DNA of 35,738 nt from Methanobacteriota archaeon (GCA_012729095.1 JAAYDU010000036.1:1-35738), one strand, 5' to 3'. Shown: positions 7,929-16,640, numbered from the stretch's first letter. The notes: generated by a model from the sequence alone, not told the origin. Numbers and translations are program-made.

Positions 7929-8630
7929 ATGATCGTGCTGGTCGGGGTCGCACATGTGATGGACGTTTCAGTGCCGATAGGCTCCCTCATAAAGCATCAC
8001 TCCCCCGGGTCGGTGGGCGTGGAGCTGGACCCCGGGCGGTACCGGTCATTGCGGGAAGGGTCCTCACGGGGAAAGGTGCCGCTGCCATACCGCTTGCTGG
8101 CGGTAATGCAGCGCAGGCTGGCCGACCAGTTCGGCGGTGAGGTGGGAGCGGAGATGCTGGCCGCCGTGGACGCCGCCAAGGCCAGGGGGTCCCAGGTGCT
8201 CTTCATCGACATGGATGCCGGTCGCCTCTTCAATTCCCTGTTAAAGCAGATGTCCCTGAAGGAACGGGTTACCATGGTGCTCGCCTCCTTCGGCGGGCTG
8301 TTCATGACCCGCAGGCGGGTGGAGAAGGAGCTGCAGGAGTTCCAGGAGAACGAGGAACGGTACATGGAAACCCTTGGCAGGAGCTATCCGACCGTGAAGC
8401 GCGTACTCATAGACGAGCGCAACGAGCACATGGCCAGGAACATACTGAGGGCCGAGGGAGAGTACGGAAGCGTGCTGGCGGTAGTGGGCGACGGGCATGT
8501 GGAGGGCATTCGTCGGCTACTGTCCCGGGAGGACCTGGTGGTGTACCGTCTCAAGGACCTCCAGGACCTTCACCTGGAACATCCTGTGAACACCGCCGAG
8601 GCCTCCTTCTCCTTCACCATAGGGGAATGA
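7929..8630 (+). CDS. TraB/PrgY-family protein
   Basis: The 233-residue protein shows the TraB/PrgY (Tiki-related) pattern: GVAHV near the N-terminus, GVELDPGRY at about residue 34, a conserved DERNEHMARNI and a GDGHVEGI motif near the C-terminus. The His and Glu in these motifs are those proposed to bind metal in this superfamily, whose bacterial member PrgY blocks a peptide pheromone and whose animal relative Tiki is a membrane protease. Unlike many archaeal TraB proteins it has no C-terminal membrane helices. A soluble metalloprotease role is inference. A leaderless start is supported by the shared TATA box. Confidence 0.8.
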   Translation: MIVLVGVAHVMDVSVPIGSLIKHHSPGSVGVELDPGRYRSLREGSSRGKVPLPYRLLAVMQRRLADQFGGEVGAEMLAAVDAAKARGSQVLFIDMDAGRLFNSLLKQMSLKERVTMVLASFGGLFMTRRRVEKELQEFQENEERYMETLGRSYPTVKRVLIDERNEHMARNILRAEGEYGSVLAVVGDGHVEGIRRLLSREDLVVYRLKDLQDLHLEHPVNTAEASFSFTIGE

Positions 8631-8648
8631 GGGAAATCCTTTTTCCCC
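8631..8648 (+). terminator. Hairpin with T tract after the TraB gene
   Basis: GGGAAA (8631-8636) pairs with TTTCCC (8642-8647) around a TCCTT loop containing a five-T run, directly after the TraB stop codon. Archaeal termination relies mainly on T tracts, so this is a plausible 3' end between TraB and thyX. Confidence 0.4.
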
Positions 8649-8667
8649 TGATGACATACCCCATCCG

Positions 8668-9342
8668 ATGAAGGTAGTTCTCCTCTCGTACACCAAAGAC
8701 GCCGAGCGGCTGTGCGCCGCGGCGGCCCGCTCCTGCTACTCGCCGGACCCGGCGAGCGAGATCCTGGAAGGTGTGGAAGAGGGCAAGGCCGGCGCCTTCA
8801 TCGACAAGGTGGTGGGCATGGGCCATCATTCCGTGATCGAGCACGCCTCCTACACCTTCTCCCTGGAGGGGGTCTCCCGTTCCCTCACCCACCAGCTGGT
8901 GCGCCACCGCATAGCAAGCTTCTCGCAGCAGAGCCAAAGGTACGTGTCCCTGCTCGAGCCGGATTATGTTACCCCCGAGACGATCCGGTCCGACCCGGAG
9001 CGGAAGCGGGTGTTCGAGGAGGCCATGGACAAGGCGTGGGAAGCGTACCAGGAGCTGGCCACCGTGGTCCCGGTGGAGGACGCTCGTTACGTTCTGCCGA
9101 ACGCATGCACCACGAACATCGTGGTCACTATGAACGCCCGGGAGCTTTGGCACTTCTTCACGTTGAGGACGTGCCGCCGGGCGCAGTGGGAGATACGCAC
9201 CGCCGCCGAGCTGATGCTCAGGGAGGCGAGGAAGGTCTCGCCGACGATATTCAGGGATGCTGGCCCCGCTTGCCTGAGGGGTAAGTGCCCCGAGGGCAAG
9301 CTGAGCTGCGGCAAGCCCCGCACGGAGCTAAGATTTATATAA
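8668..9342 (+). CDS. thyX: Flavin-dependent thymidylate synthase
   Basis: ThyX makes dTMP from dUMP using FAD, NADPH and methylene-tetrahydrofolate or the archaeal pterin equivalent. The diagnostic ThyX motif RHRxxSxxxxSxR is present as RHRIASFSQQSQR (residues 79-91), preceded by HHSVIEHASYTF and followed by LPNACTTNIVVTMNARELWHFFTLRTCRRAQWEI, the dUMP/FAD-binding region. The 224-residue length is typical. No ThyA gene is seen in the window. The promoter of the downstream rps17e gene lies inside the last codons. Confidence 0.97.
   Translation: MKVVLLSYTKDAERLCAAAARSCYSPDPASEILEGVEEGKAGAFIDKVVGMGHHSVIEHASYTFSLEGVSRSLTHQLVRHRIASFSQQSQRYVSLLEPDYVTPETIRSDPERKRVFEEAMDKAWEAYQELATVVPVEDARYVLPNACTTNIVVTMNARELWHFFTLRTCRRAQWEIRTAAELMLREARKVSPTIFRDAGPACLRGKCPEGKLSCGKPRTELRFI
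9333..9342 (+). promoter_or_regulatory. TATA box for rps17e
   Basis: ATTTATATAA overlaps the thyX stop codon. It is centred about 43 nt from the rps17e ATG, giving a short 5' leader of about 16 nt. Confidence 0.6.
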
Positions 9343-9380
9343 CTCCAATACTTTGGCCGCATTTACCTGGGAAGATCGCT

Positions 9381-9572
9381 ATGGGCAACATCAGACCGAC
9401 TTACATCAAGAGGGTGGCCGTGGAACTGGTCGAGAAGTATCCCCGCGCTTTCAGCGCCGACTTCGAGAACAACAAGGTCCTGGTCCAGAGGCTCACCAAT
9501 GTCGATTCCATCATGATGAGGAACCGCATAGCCGGTTACATCAGCCGCTACTGGCAGAACAAGGACTTCTGA
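9381..9572 (+). CDS. rps17e: Small ribosomal subunit protein eS17
   Basis: The 63-residue product MGNIRPTYIKRVAVELVEKYPRAF... matches archaeal S17e throughout, including FENNKVLVQRLTNVDSIMMRNRIAGYISRYW. It is a core protein of the 30S subunit shared by archaea and eukaryotes and absent from bacteria. The ATG at 9381 is chosen because it is the family N-terminus; upstream in-frame sequence overlaps thyX and its promoter. It is transcribed from its own strong TATA box at 9333. Confidence 0.96.
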   Translation: MGNIRPTYIKRVAVELVEKYPRAFSADFENNKVLVQRLTNVDSIMMRNRIAGYISRYWQNKDF

Positions 9573-9581
9573 AACCCCAAG

Positions 9582-9603
9582 GGCCGTGCCGTTTGGCGCG
9601 GTC
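9582..9603 (+). terminator. Stem-loop after rps17e
   Basis: A nine-pair stem (9582-9590 with 9595-9603, two G-U pairs) closes a four-base loop 10 nt after the rps17e stop. No long T run follows, so it may be a processing or stabilising hairpin rather than a true terminator. The remaining bases to 9756 hold only an A/T-rich promoter-like stretch near 9722-9733 for the tRNA. Confidence 0.35.
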
Positions 9604-9756
9604 ATCGCGACGTCTTCTTCGATCTTCCATCCCGTTGCGCTTTCTCATATGCGTTCCTGCTCGATCGTAAGGTCTGGCGATGCCCTTTTACGCACTTCCG
9701 ACCGGCCCGGGCAGTAACAACGCTTTAGTAATTGGAGCATATTGTCCACAAATCAA

Positions 9757-9830
9757 GCCCGGGTGGGGTAGTTTGGATATCCTAAGAGGCTGCGGACCTC
9801 TAGACCCGGATTCGAATTCCGGCCCGGGCG
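9757..9830 (+). tRNA. tRNA-Arg(GCG)
   Basis: A full cloverleaf can be folded: acceptor GCCCGGG/CCCGGGC (9757-9763 with 9823-9829), a D arm with three pairs, anticodon stem AGAGG/CCTCT around loop CTGCGGA with anticodon GCG (9792-9794), and a T arm CCGGA/TCCGG around TTCGAAT. The discriminator is G73. CCA is not encoded and no intron is present. It reads CGC and CGU codons. It ends 6 nt before the 3' end of the convergent rqcH gene. Confidence 0.93.
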
Positions 9831-9836
9831 CTCTTA

Positions 9837-11753
9837 TCATTCAATTTCCATGCCGAAGGTCTCCTTGATCTCCAGGTCCCCAGGCGGCAGTATCCGTGAT
9901 ATTTCCTCCTCTGGCACGCCGAACGCCCTGGCGAGGGTCGAGGAGGCCTTGCCCTTCGGCATCTTTCCCTGGGAAACGATCACCACGCGTTCCGATGAAA
10001 CGCTGTCCCGCGGCGCGCAGACGATCTTGCGCGCCCCCTCTACCTGGACCTCCGCCACCGCCATCTCCAGCGGCAGATGGTGCTCGTAATTGCGCTTCCC
10101 CCGTATTATGAACGCCCCCCGGGGAGCGAACTCTCCCGCCTCGGGGCGCTTGGAAACCTGGTCCGGCAGCACCCAGTACGCCGTTCCCTCAGAGGCCCCG
10201 GAGTTCCAGGCCTTGGAATGGCACAGGGCGAACTGGCAGACCTCCCTCATCTCCTTGTCGCTGGCTTCCGCCCCTTCCTTGACCACTATGGACGGTGCCC
10301 CGTGGAAATCGGCGTGGGCATAGCGTCCCCTGTCCCCCAGGTGCTTCTTCACTACCTGGTCGTTGGACTTGGCGTCCCTCCCCCCCAGTACGAGGCGCCC
10401 TCCGGAGGTGAAGAACCACTTGTACGTCTCGAACCAGAGGCGCTTGGTCGGCTGCACGCGGTCCTTGGCCTGCTGTGCATCCTTGAGCCCCTTCGCCTCC
10501 CGCTTGGCCATGGCCTTCCTCGTTTCCTCCAAGGCCTCCCTTGCCCCGGCCGCCTTTTCCCTCATCTCCTTGGCCTGCGTGTACAGCCGGTTGGCGTTCT
10601 CGTCTATGCTCACCGAGTAGTCTAGCGATACCTGCCCGTCGCCCAGCTTCATGACGAAACCCCTTCTCCGCGGGTCCACCGAAATGACCAGCGGTACCTT
10701 GCTCCCGCTTTCCTTGAGGTTCTCCCAGGTACTGTCCACCGACAGTTCCCTCATCCTTTCCAGGGTCTGGGAGACATCGGCGTAGTTAGTGTACATGGCG
10801 TCGCCCTGCGCCTGCAGCGTGGACGCCTCTTGCTCCGTGGCCTCGATGCCCTTGAGCTGTTGATCGAGCTGCCTCTGCAACCTCTGCAGCTCCGGGTCGA
10901 CCTTCACCTCCACATCCTTCCTGTTTGCCAGGAAGGCCGATATGGCCGCGGAGAGCGTGGGCAGGTCCTCGCGCTCGAAGCCCTCGTTCACCATGAGGGG
11001 ATAGGGCGTGGCATCCACGGCCGCGTCCCCTTGGGACATCAGGCAGGCGAACTCCCTGCCCTCGAGCCCTTTGAAGAGTTCCAGGGTCGCCGAGCGCAGC
11101 GAAAAGATCTCCTCGGCGGTCATCCCGGACGCTTTCCTTCCCTTGTCCAGCCCGCTCCTGAGGCACACCTCCTCTCCGTACTGCCCTCCCAGGTTCACCG
11201 AGGTGGCCAGGGTTCGCACGAGATCGGACCTGGAGGAGAGAACGGCCTTATCGAACTCCTCCGCGGAGGCGGTGCGCGGGTCGAACCGTGACGGAGGGTA
11301 TGAGTACTCGGCGCCGATCAGCACGTCCCGGTGCCTCCAACGCTTCTGCTCCAAGGCGTTGATTATCTTCCCGTCCTTCACCACTATCAGGTTTCCTTCC
11401 CCGATGAGCTCGAAGACTATCTGGTACGTGCCGTCCCTGCCGGCAAGGTCCATGGTCACTACGCGATCGAACTCCCTCTGCGTCACGGAGACTATGCGGG
11501 TGTTGTACAGCACCTTGCGCAGGTGAACGGCGAATCCCGACGGCGTATCGGGGGTCTCCGGCCGATCGGCCACCAGGTGCAGCCATTTCCCGTCCTTGAG
11601 CGTCAGCTCCCTCTTGCCCTCCCCCTGCACGTTTATGCGCAGGAGCACGTTTCGGCCGTCCCAATGGAATATCTTGTCCAGGAAACCGCCGACCAGCCCC
11701 TGCATCTCCGACGTGATAGCCGCCACGTCGAACGCCGTCATCTCCTTCTTCAT
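9837..11753 (-). CDS. rqcH: RqcH/NFACT family ribosome quality-control protein
   Basis: Homologue of eukaryotic Rqc2/NEMF and bacterial RqcH, which bind the large ribosomal subunit carrying a stalled nascent chain and add C-terminal tails. The 638-residue protein has NFACT-N (residues 1-200), helix-hairpin-helix region, long coiled coil (about 320-470) and NFACT-R (about 480-600, GGRDAKSNDQVVKKHLGDRGRYAHADFHGA). Residues equivalent to those needed for tailing are present: D9 and the D96-R97 pair in EFDRVVTMDL. The ATG at 11753 is chosen because MKKEMTAFDVAAI is the family start and GAGGTGGTG precedes it; the open frame extends further upstream only as an artefact through tRNA-Thr. Tail composition in archaea is not evident from sequence. 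Confidence 0.93.
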   Translation of the reverse strand: MKKEMTAFDVAAITSEMQGLVGGFLDKIFHWDGRNVLLRINVQGEGKRELTLKDGKWLHLVADRPETPDTPSGFAVHLRKVLYNTRIVSVTQREFDRVVTMDLAGRDGTYQIVFELIGEGNLIVVKDGKIINALEQKRWRHRDVLIGAEYSYPPSRFDPRTASAEEFDKAVLSSRSDLVRTLATSVNLGGQYGEEVCLRSGLDKGRKASGMTAEEIFSLRSATLELFKGLEGREFACLMSQGDAAVDATPYPLMVNEGFEREDLPTLSAAISAFLANRKDVEVKVDPELQRLQRQLDQQLKGIEATEQEASTLQAQGDAMYTNYADVSQTLERMRELSVDSTWENLKESGSKVPLVISVDPRRRGFVMKLGDGQVSLDYSVSIDENANRLYTQAKEMREKAAGAREALEETRKAMAKREAKGLKDAQQAKDRVQPTKRLWFETYKWFFTSGGRLVLGGRDAKSNDQVVKKHLGDRGRYAHADFHGAPSIVVKEGAEASDKEMREVCQFALCHSKAWNSGASEGTAYWVLPDQVSKRPEAGEFAPRGAFIIRGKRNYEHHLPLEMAVAEVQVEGARKIVCAPRDSVSSERVVIVSQGKMPKGKASSTLARAFGVPEEEISRILPPGDLEIKETFGMEIE

Positions 11754-11810
11754 CACCACCTCTAGCGTCCCCTCAATCAAAAGGATTTTGCCCAGGACCA
11801 GTAGCAAAAG

Positions 11811-11818
11811 GTTTATGA
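11811..11818 (+). promoter_or_regulatory. TATA box for tRNA-Thr
   Basis: GTTTATGA lies about 31 nt upstream of the first base of tRNA-Thr, in the 92-base gap that separates it from the divergent rqcH gene. Confidence 0.45.
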
Positions 11819-11845
11819 ACGACCACCGGTTTGTCGGTGGAGCAG

Positions 11846-11920
11846 GCCACTGTGGCTTAGAGGTATAGCGACGCCTTGGTAAGGCGTAGGTCGAGGGTTC
11901 AATTCCCTCCAGTGGCTCCA
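11846..11920 (+). tRNA. tRNA-Thr(GGT), CCA encoded
   Basis: Cloverleaf: acceptor GCCACTG/CAGTGGC (11846-11852 with 11910-11916), anticodon stem ACGCC/GGCGT around loop TTGGTAA giving anticodon GGT (11878-11880), and T arm GAGGG/CCCTC around TTCAATT. The discriminator is T73, usual for archaeal threonine tRNAs. The CCA tail is encoded at 11918-11920. No intron is seen. It reads ACC and ACU codons. Confidence 0.95.
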
Positions 11921-11956
11921 TATCTTCTCAACAAATATTCATAACCAATCATTTCC

Positions 11957-14278
11957 ATGGGCACGGTCATGGTGGAGCGGGGCAGCTGGAACTGTAGCAT
12001 ACTCGTCGCGGTCCTGTTGTGCGTTCTTCTGCCGATCTCCTCACTCCCCCTGGGTTCGGAGGGGGCCTCCTACACATCGGAGCCTTTGATCGTGGAGGGG
12101 AACGACGGATTCGCCGGGGCGGGCTTCAGCGGAAGCGGCACCGCCGAGGAACCCTACCTCCTCAGCGAGATGAACGTCAACGCGTTCCAGAAACTTAGCG
12201 GCATCGTGGTCTCGAACACCACCGCCCACTTCCGCATAGTGGGATGCACGGTGCACGATGCATACTCCCCAGACCGCGACCCTCTCAACATGTCTGCGAG
12301 CGGGTCGGGCATCTTACTGATCAATGTCACCAACGCCATCATCGATGATCTCACGGGCGAGTCCAACGTGAGGGGTGTAACGGTCGTGGGGTCCAGGAAC
12401 GTGACGATCAACGGTTCCCGCTTCATTGACAACATCGAGGCCGGGGTGCATGTCGTGAACTGCCTGGACGGGAGCGTAAAGGTCACCAACAGCACGTTCC
12501 GCGTGGGTACCATGGACGACGGGGTGCTACTGGAAGGAAGCAGCTCGGTTCAGGTGACCGACAACGTCATCGAGGGGGGAAGAAACGGCATCGCTGTCCG
12601 GGCCAAAGGCCTGGGGCTTGGCGGCCACCTGCTGGCGGGGAACGCCCTCAGCGGCCAATCGGAGAACGGGGTGCTTCTCGGAGGGACCTCCTTGGGAGCG
12701 GGCGATCTGGTGCTGAACAACACGGTGTGCGGTGCCGCCGGGACCGGGGTTAACGTTCATTTCGGGACCTCCGGGAAGGTGTACGGGAACAGCATATCTG
12801 GATGCTCTTGCGGGGTCAGGGTGGATTGGAGCGACAACGAGGTGATCGGCAACGTGCTGTCGAACAACACCAACGGCGTCGTCTTGGGATCTGGCGCCGA
12901 CCGCAATCTCATAGACGGGAACCTCGTGCAGGACGGCACCGTCGGCGTGCTGGTGTCCCCCAGCCAAGGCAATCTCGTGCTGAACAACACCATAATGCGC
13001 ATGGACACGGTCTCAGGGGCAGGCGTCCATCTGGGGACCGGGGAGGTGAGGGACGCGCGGATCGAAGGGAACGGCGTGTCCTTCTGCACCGTGGGTATCA
13101 GGGCCTCCTCGTTCTCACCGGACATATCCGGTCTGAGGGTGTGGAACAACACGGTCATCGGTTCCCTAAGGAACGGGACGTACCTGCTCAACACCATAGG
13201 TTCCTCACTGCTCGGCAACAGCTTCCTGTCCGGAGGGGGCAGCGGCGTGTACCTGGGGCCCGGGTGCCGGGACATTGTCCTGAAAGGCAACGAAGCGTCC
13301 TTCAACGGCGGGGCCGGCCTCTACGTTCGTGATGCGGACGAATGCGCCATCTCCGAAAACATGTTCATCAGCAACGCCCTGGAAGGCGTGTACCTTGAGA
13401 GCGGGTCTGGGAACGCGATGCACGGCAACGCACTGCTGTTCAACAGGGATTCGGGAAGGCAGTATTCCGAGCTGCGCCCGCAGGCCTTCTGCGGCGAGGG
13501 GGGGAACAACTGGTCCTCGGGCACCGGCAACCTGTGGGCAGACTGGCTGTCCCCCGATGACAACGACGACGGCATCGTGGACCTTCCGTACGAGCTGGCC
13601 GGGGGATACCAGGACCCGTTCCCGCTTACCAGCATCCCCGGGCTGGATATACCGGTGGACATCACCCCACCTGAGGTGATCGGGCACTCCCCGCAGGGTC
13701 GCGACGCCGAGCAGGGCGAGGCCATATCGGTCACCTTCTCCGAGGACATGAACGCCAGTTCGGTGATCGTGATGGTTGAGAATTCCACGAGGAGCGGCAT
13801 CTGGGACGATCGCACGTTCATCCTCGACCTGGAACTGGAGTTCGAGACGGACTACCAGGTCGTGGTCACAGGTGAGGACCTCTCCGGCAACGCTCTCGAA
13901 CAGTTCGGCTGGACCTTCCGCACCGAGGACAGGAACGCCGGGGTCGCCGGCAGGGTAATCAACGAGAACGGCCAGCCGCTGTCCGGGGTCCTGGTCACCG
14001 TCGGCGAGCAGGAGGCCCTGACCAATGTCAACGGCAGCTTCATCATGACACTGTCACCGGGGGACCACGCGCTCAACATGAGCAAGGCCGGCTACCTGGA
14101 CAGGATGGTGATGGTGCACGTGGAGCCCGGCGGGGACATGGTCCTGGAGGACTCGGTGATGGAGACGGTGGCGGAAGGGAACGGGCTTTACACAGACGAT
14201 GTCGTCTACGCGGCCCTGGCCCTGCTGGCGGTGACGGCCGTCGCGGCCGTCGCGCTGTTGCTCAAGCGCCGCAGGTAG
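11957..14278 (+). CDS. Secreted NosD-like beta-helix surface protein
   Basis: A 773-residue exported protein. An N-terminal hydrophobic signal segment (about residues 12-33) is followed by a long right-handed parallel beta-helix built from PbH1-type repeats (about 45-530), visible as recurring N-x-I/V-x-x-N turns such as DNVIEGGRNGIAVRAKG and GNLVLNNTIM. Then come a SbsA-type Ig-like domain (about 568-655, starts TPPEVIGHSPQG), a carboxypeptidase-regulatory-like domain (about 662-735, VAGRVINENGQPLSGVLVTV), a membrane helix (about 748-767) and a KRRR tail. Such proteins are common on the surface of Thermoplasmatota and may bind or cleave glycans, but no catalytic residues are recognised. ATG 11957 is used; ATG 11969 is possible. 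It ends in TAG. Confidence 0.88.
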   Translation: MGTVMVERGSWNCSILVAVLLCVLLPISSLPLGSEGASYTSEPLIVEGNDGFAGAGFSGSGTAEEPYLLSEMNVNAFQKLSGIVVSNTTAHFRIVGCTVHDAYSPDRDPLNMSASGSGILLINVTNAIIDDLTGESNVRGVTVVGSRNVTINGSRFIDNIEAGVHVVNCLDGSVKVTNSTFRVGTMDDGVLLEGSSSVQVTDNVIEGGRNGIAVRAKGLGLGGHLLAGNALSGQSENGVLLGGTSLGAGDLVLNNTVCGAAGTGVNVHFGTSGKVYGNSISGCSCGVRVDWSDNEVIGNVLSNNTNGVVLGSGADRNLIDGNLVQDGTVGVLVSPSQGNLVLNNTIMRMDTVSGAGVHLGTGEVRDARIEGNGVSFCTVGIRASSFSPDISGLRVWNNTVIGSLRNGTYLLNTIGSSLLGNSFLSGGGSGVYLGPGCRDIVLKGNEASFNGGAGLYVRDADECAISENMFISNALEGVYLESGSGNAMHGNALLFNRDSGRQYSELRPQAFCGEGGNNWSSGTGNLWADWLSPDDNDDGIVDLPYELAGGYQDPFPLTSIPGLDIPVDITPPEVIGHSPQGRDAEQGEAISVTFSEDMNASSVIVMVENSTRSGIWDDRTFILDLELEFETDYQVVVTGEDLSGNALEQFGWTFRTEDRNAGVAGRVINENGQPLSGVLVTVGEQEALTNVNGSFIMTLSPGDHALNMSKAGYLDRMVMVHVEPGGDMVLEDSVMETVAEGNGLYTDDVVYAALALLAVTAVAAVALLLKRRR

Positions 14279-14279
14279 G

Positions 14280-15458
14280 TCATGCCATACGGTAATAAAC
14301 GAACCCGGACCACATCTTCGGCCAGAAGTAGGTGGACTTCTTGGGCATGCGGCGGTCCAGCCTGGCCAGTTCCCATATCTTGTCCACCGAGGGCGGCCTA
14401 AGCATCACCACCAGCCGGTATCCCCCGGCCAACGCCCGCTCCGTGTCATGCTCGTAGACGACGACGGGGTCATCCTTCCATGCCTTCCCCTTCAGCACCC
14501 ATTCCTGGCACACGTAGGAGTCCAGCTCCCACATGGGGTCCGCCGGCAGGTCCTTGGGGGAGGCCGCGAACGCCTTGCCGTCTATGACCAGACCGAGGTC
14601 CGAGGCCGGCCGCCCCTCCAATACCGAGGCCAGGTCATCGGGGCCGGGCACCTCCTGCAGGTCGAACCTCTCCCTCATGACCGCAAGGAATTCCTCGACC
14701 GGTAACTGCAGCTCCTTCACCAGGCGATGCGTGGGGAACACCAGCAGCCCGGGGTCGTTGGACGGCACCAGTGTGGCGAGCACGAACTGCTTGTCAAGCG
14801 ATCCAGGGTTCTCCTGGGCGTAACGGGAGGCGGTCTCGAAGCGGTGATGCCCGTCCGCTATGAGCACCGTCCTTTCCCTGAGCTCCCCGGATATGGCGGC
14901 AACGGTATCGGGATCGCACACGCGGAACAGGCAGTGCCGCACCCCCTGGGGGTCGGTGAACTCCATGACCTTGGTCTCCACATCCTCTATCTTGTCCAAG
15001 ACCTCCGCGGACAGCCTCTCGAATATGCCGAATATCGACTCGCAATGCGTTCCCGTGCCGCGCAGCAGGTTCAAGCGGTCCTCCTTGACCTTGGGGAAGG
15101 TCTCTTCGTGAGGCACGACCCCTTCCGCGTATCCCTTGGCGGCCATTATCCCTATTATGCCGGTCCTCTGCCAGCAATGCTCCCCCTCGCAGAACGTCTG
15201 CTTGTAGGTGTAGAAAGCGTCCCGCCGGTCCTGGGACAGGGCCCCCTGCTCCACCCAGGAGCGCAAGGCCTGCCCCGTAAGCGTGTAATCCCCATCCACC
15301 CCTCCCAAGGTTATGTTCGTCACGTTAAAAGGGTTCTCCTTCAACCTGGCGAGTTCCTCCGCGGAGATGACGTCGTAGGGCGGGGACACGCGATCGAGCA
15401 TTCTCTCGCCGTTCCCGAGGCGGGGTATGTAGGGGCGGAAGGGACGGAAATCGACCAT
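14280..15458 (-). CDS. DUF1015 family protein
   Basis: A 392-residue cytosolic protein matching the DUF1015 family in length and motifs: the N-terminal FRPFRPYIPRLG and VSPPYDVIS, a VVPHEETFPKVKEDRLNLLR segment, and the conserved ADGHHRFETA (about residues 200-210). Family members have no agreed activity, although bacterial ones are often located near serine or one-carbon genes. The ATG at 15458 is chosen over an in-frame GTG at 15473 because a TATA box (15478-15489) sits 26 nt from it. It is followed across only one base by the convergent beta-helix gene. Confidence 0.85.
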   Translation of the reverse strand: MVDFRPFRPYIPRLGNGERMLDRVSPPYDVISAEELARLKENPFNVTNITLGGVDGDYTLTGQALRSWVEQGALSQDRRDAFYTYKQTFCEGEHCWQRTGIIGIMAAKGYAEGVVPHEETFPKVKEDRLNLLRGTGTHCESIFGIFERLSAEVLDKIEDVETKVMEFTDPQGVRHCLFRVCDPDTVAAISGELRERTVLIADGHHRFETASRYAQENPGSLDKQFVLATLVPSNDPGLLVFPTHRLVKELQLPVEEFLAVMRERFDLQEVPGPDDLASVLEGRPASDLGLVIDGKAFAASPKDLPADPMWELDSYVCQEWVLKGKAWKDDPVVVYEHDTERALAGGYRLVVMLRPPSVDKIWELARLDRRMPKKSTYFWPKMWSGFVYYRMA

Positions 15459-15477
15459 GACCGGGCAACGCACTATC

Positions 15478-15489
15478 CGATAATATCTT
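15478..15489 (-). promoter_or_regulatory. TATA box for the DUF1015 gene
   Basis: On the minus strand AAAGATATTATC is centred 26 nt from the ATG at 15458, in the gap after the DUF362 gene, supporting independent leaderless transcription. Confidence 0.5.
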
Positions 15490-15495
15490 TTACAA

Positions 15496-16602
15496 TCATT
15501 TCAACCGGACCAGCTCGTATTCCTTTTTTCCGAGCCCTATGCGCTGGGCATGGTCCATTCCGGTCATCCAGTCCGTGTTCGGATGCACCGCCCTGAACTT
15601 GTCTCCCCGCATCCCACTGACGTCCAGCACGCTTCCTTTGGCCACGGAGGCCTCGTTCACCAGCGAGGCGCAGGCCATGTCCAATGCCACCGGGTCCTTG
15701 GAGGCGGCCATGCCCACGTCCGGCACGATAGGAACGTCATTGAAGGGCCAGCAATCGCAGTTCGGCGACACGTCCACGATCAGCGACACGTGCAGCGACG
15801 GCTTGCCGTGCACCACGGCGTAGGCGTACTCGGCGATCTTCCTGTTGACTATCTCCGAGGAACCCTCCCACTCCACCTCCGGCGCCCCGTAAGGACACAC
15901 GGCCACGCACTGCCCGCATCCCACGCATTTGGCATGGTCGATGAGGGCCTTCTTTCTCTCGGTAAGGGTTATCGCCCGCTCGGGGCAGTTCTTCACGCAC
16001 ATCCCGCAACCGACGCACTTCCTCGCGTTCACCTCGGGCTGGGAGGAAGCGTGCATCTCCATCTTCCCGCAGCGGCTGCCGCTCCCCATGCCCAGGTTCT
16101 TCAATGCCCCGCCGAAACCCGTGAGGTCGTGGCCCTTGAAGTGGCTCAGGGAGATGATCACGTCCGCGTCGGCTATGGCGCTTCCTATCTTGGCCGTTCG
16201 GCACAGCTCCTTCTCGATAAGCACCTCGCGCTGCTCGTTCCCCCGCAGCCCGTCGGCGATTATCACATCGCAGCCCACGGCTATGCGGTTGAAACCGTTC
16301 TCCATGGCCGAGTTGAGATGGTCTACGGCATTGGAACGCTTTCCCAGATAAAGGGTGTTGCAGTCGGTCAGGAAGGGCTTGCCCCCCTTCTGCACGATCA
16401 TACGGACAAGCACGGCGGCGAAGTTCGGCCGCAGGTACGCCATGTTCCCCGGCTCGCCCATGTGCAATTTTATGGCCACCAGCTTGCCGTCCAGGTCCAT
16501 GCGTTCCAATCCCGCCCTGCGCAGCAGCCTTTCCATCTTCTGAAGCAGGTTGCTGCCCTGACAGGTGTGCATGTCGGTGAAGTATACCTTGGGAGGAGCC
16601 AT
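15496..16602 (-). CDS. DUF362 domain protein with two 4Fe-4S clusters
   Basis: A 368-residue protein with a DUF362 region (about residues 30-175 and 245-340) interrupted by a bacterial-type ferredoxin domain. Two CxxCxxCxxxCP motifs are plain: CVGCGMCVKNCP (196-207) and CVGCGQCVAVCP (226-237). DUF362-ferredoxin proteins are common in anaerobes and methanogens and are presumed redox or metal-cofactor enzymes without known substrate. SHFKGHDLTGFGGALKNLGMG (154-174) is the DUF362 signature. It is probably leaderless from a TATA box at 16621-16632. It lies directly downstream of the hydantoinase-like gene, with a 38-base gap holding that promoter. Confidence 0.87.
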   Translation of the reverse strand: MAPPKVYFTDMHTCQGSNLLQKMERLLRRAGLERMDLDGKLVAIKLHMGEPGNMAYLRPNFAAVLVRMIVQKGGKPFLTDCNTLYLGKRSNAVDHLNSAMENGFNRIAVGCDVIIADGLRGNEQREVLIEKELCRTAKIGSAIADADVIISLSHFKGHDLTGFGGALKNLGMGSGSRCGKMEMHASSQPEVNARKCVGCGMCVKNCPERAITLTERKKALIDHAKCVGCGQCVAVCPYGAPEVEWEGSSEIVNRKIAEYAYAVVHGKPSLHVSLIVDVSPNCDCWPFNDVPIVPDVGMAASKDPVALDMACASLVNEASVAKGSVLDVSGMRGDKFRAVHPNTDWMTGMDHAQRIGLGKKEYELVRLK

Positions 16603-16620
16603 GCCGTAAAAAACGACATT

Positions 16621-16632
16621 CGGTTAATTAAT
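16621..16632 (-). promoter_or_regulatory. TATA box for the DUF362 gene
   Basis: CATTAATTAACC on the minus strand is centred about 25 nt from the ATG at 16602, within the 38-base gap after the hydantoinase-like gene. Confidence 0.5.
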
Positions 16633-16640
16633 GGTGCCCC

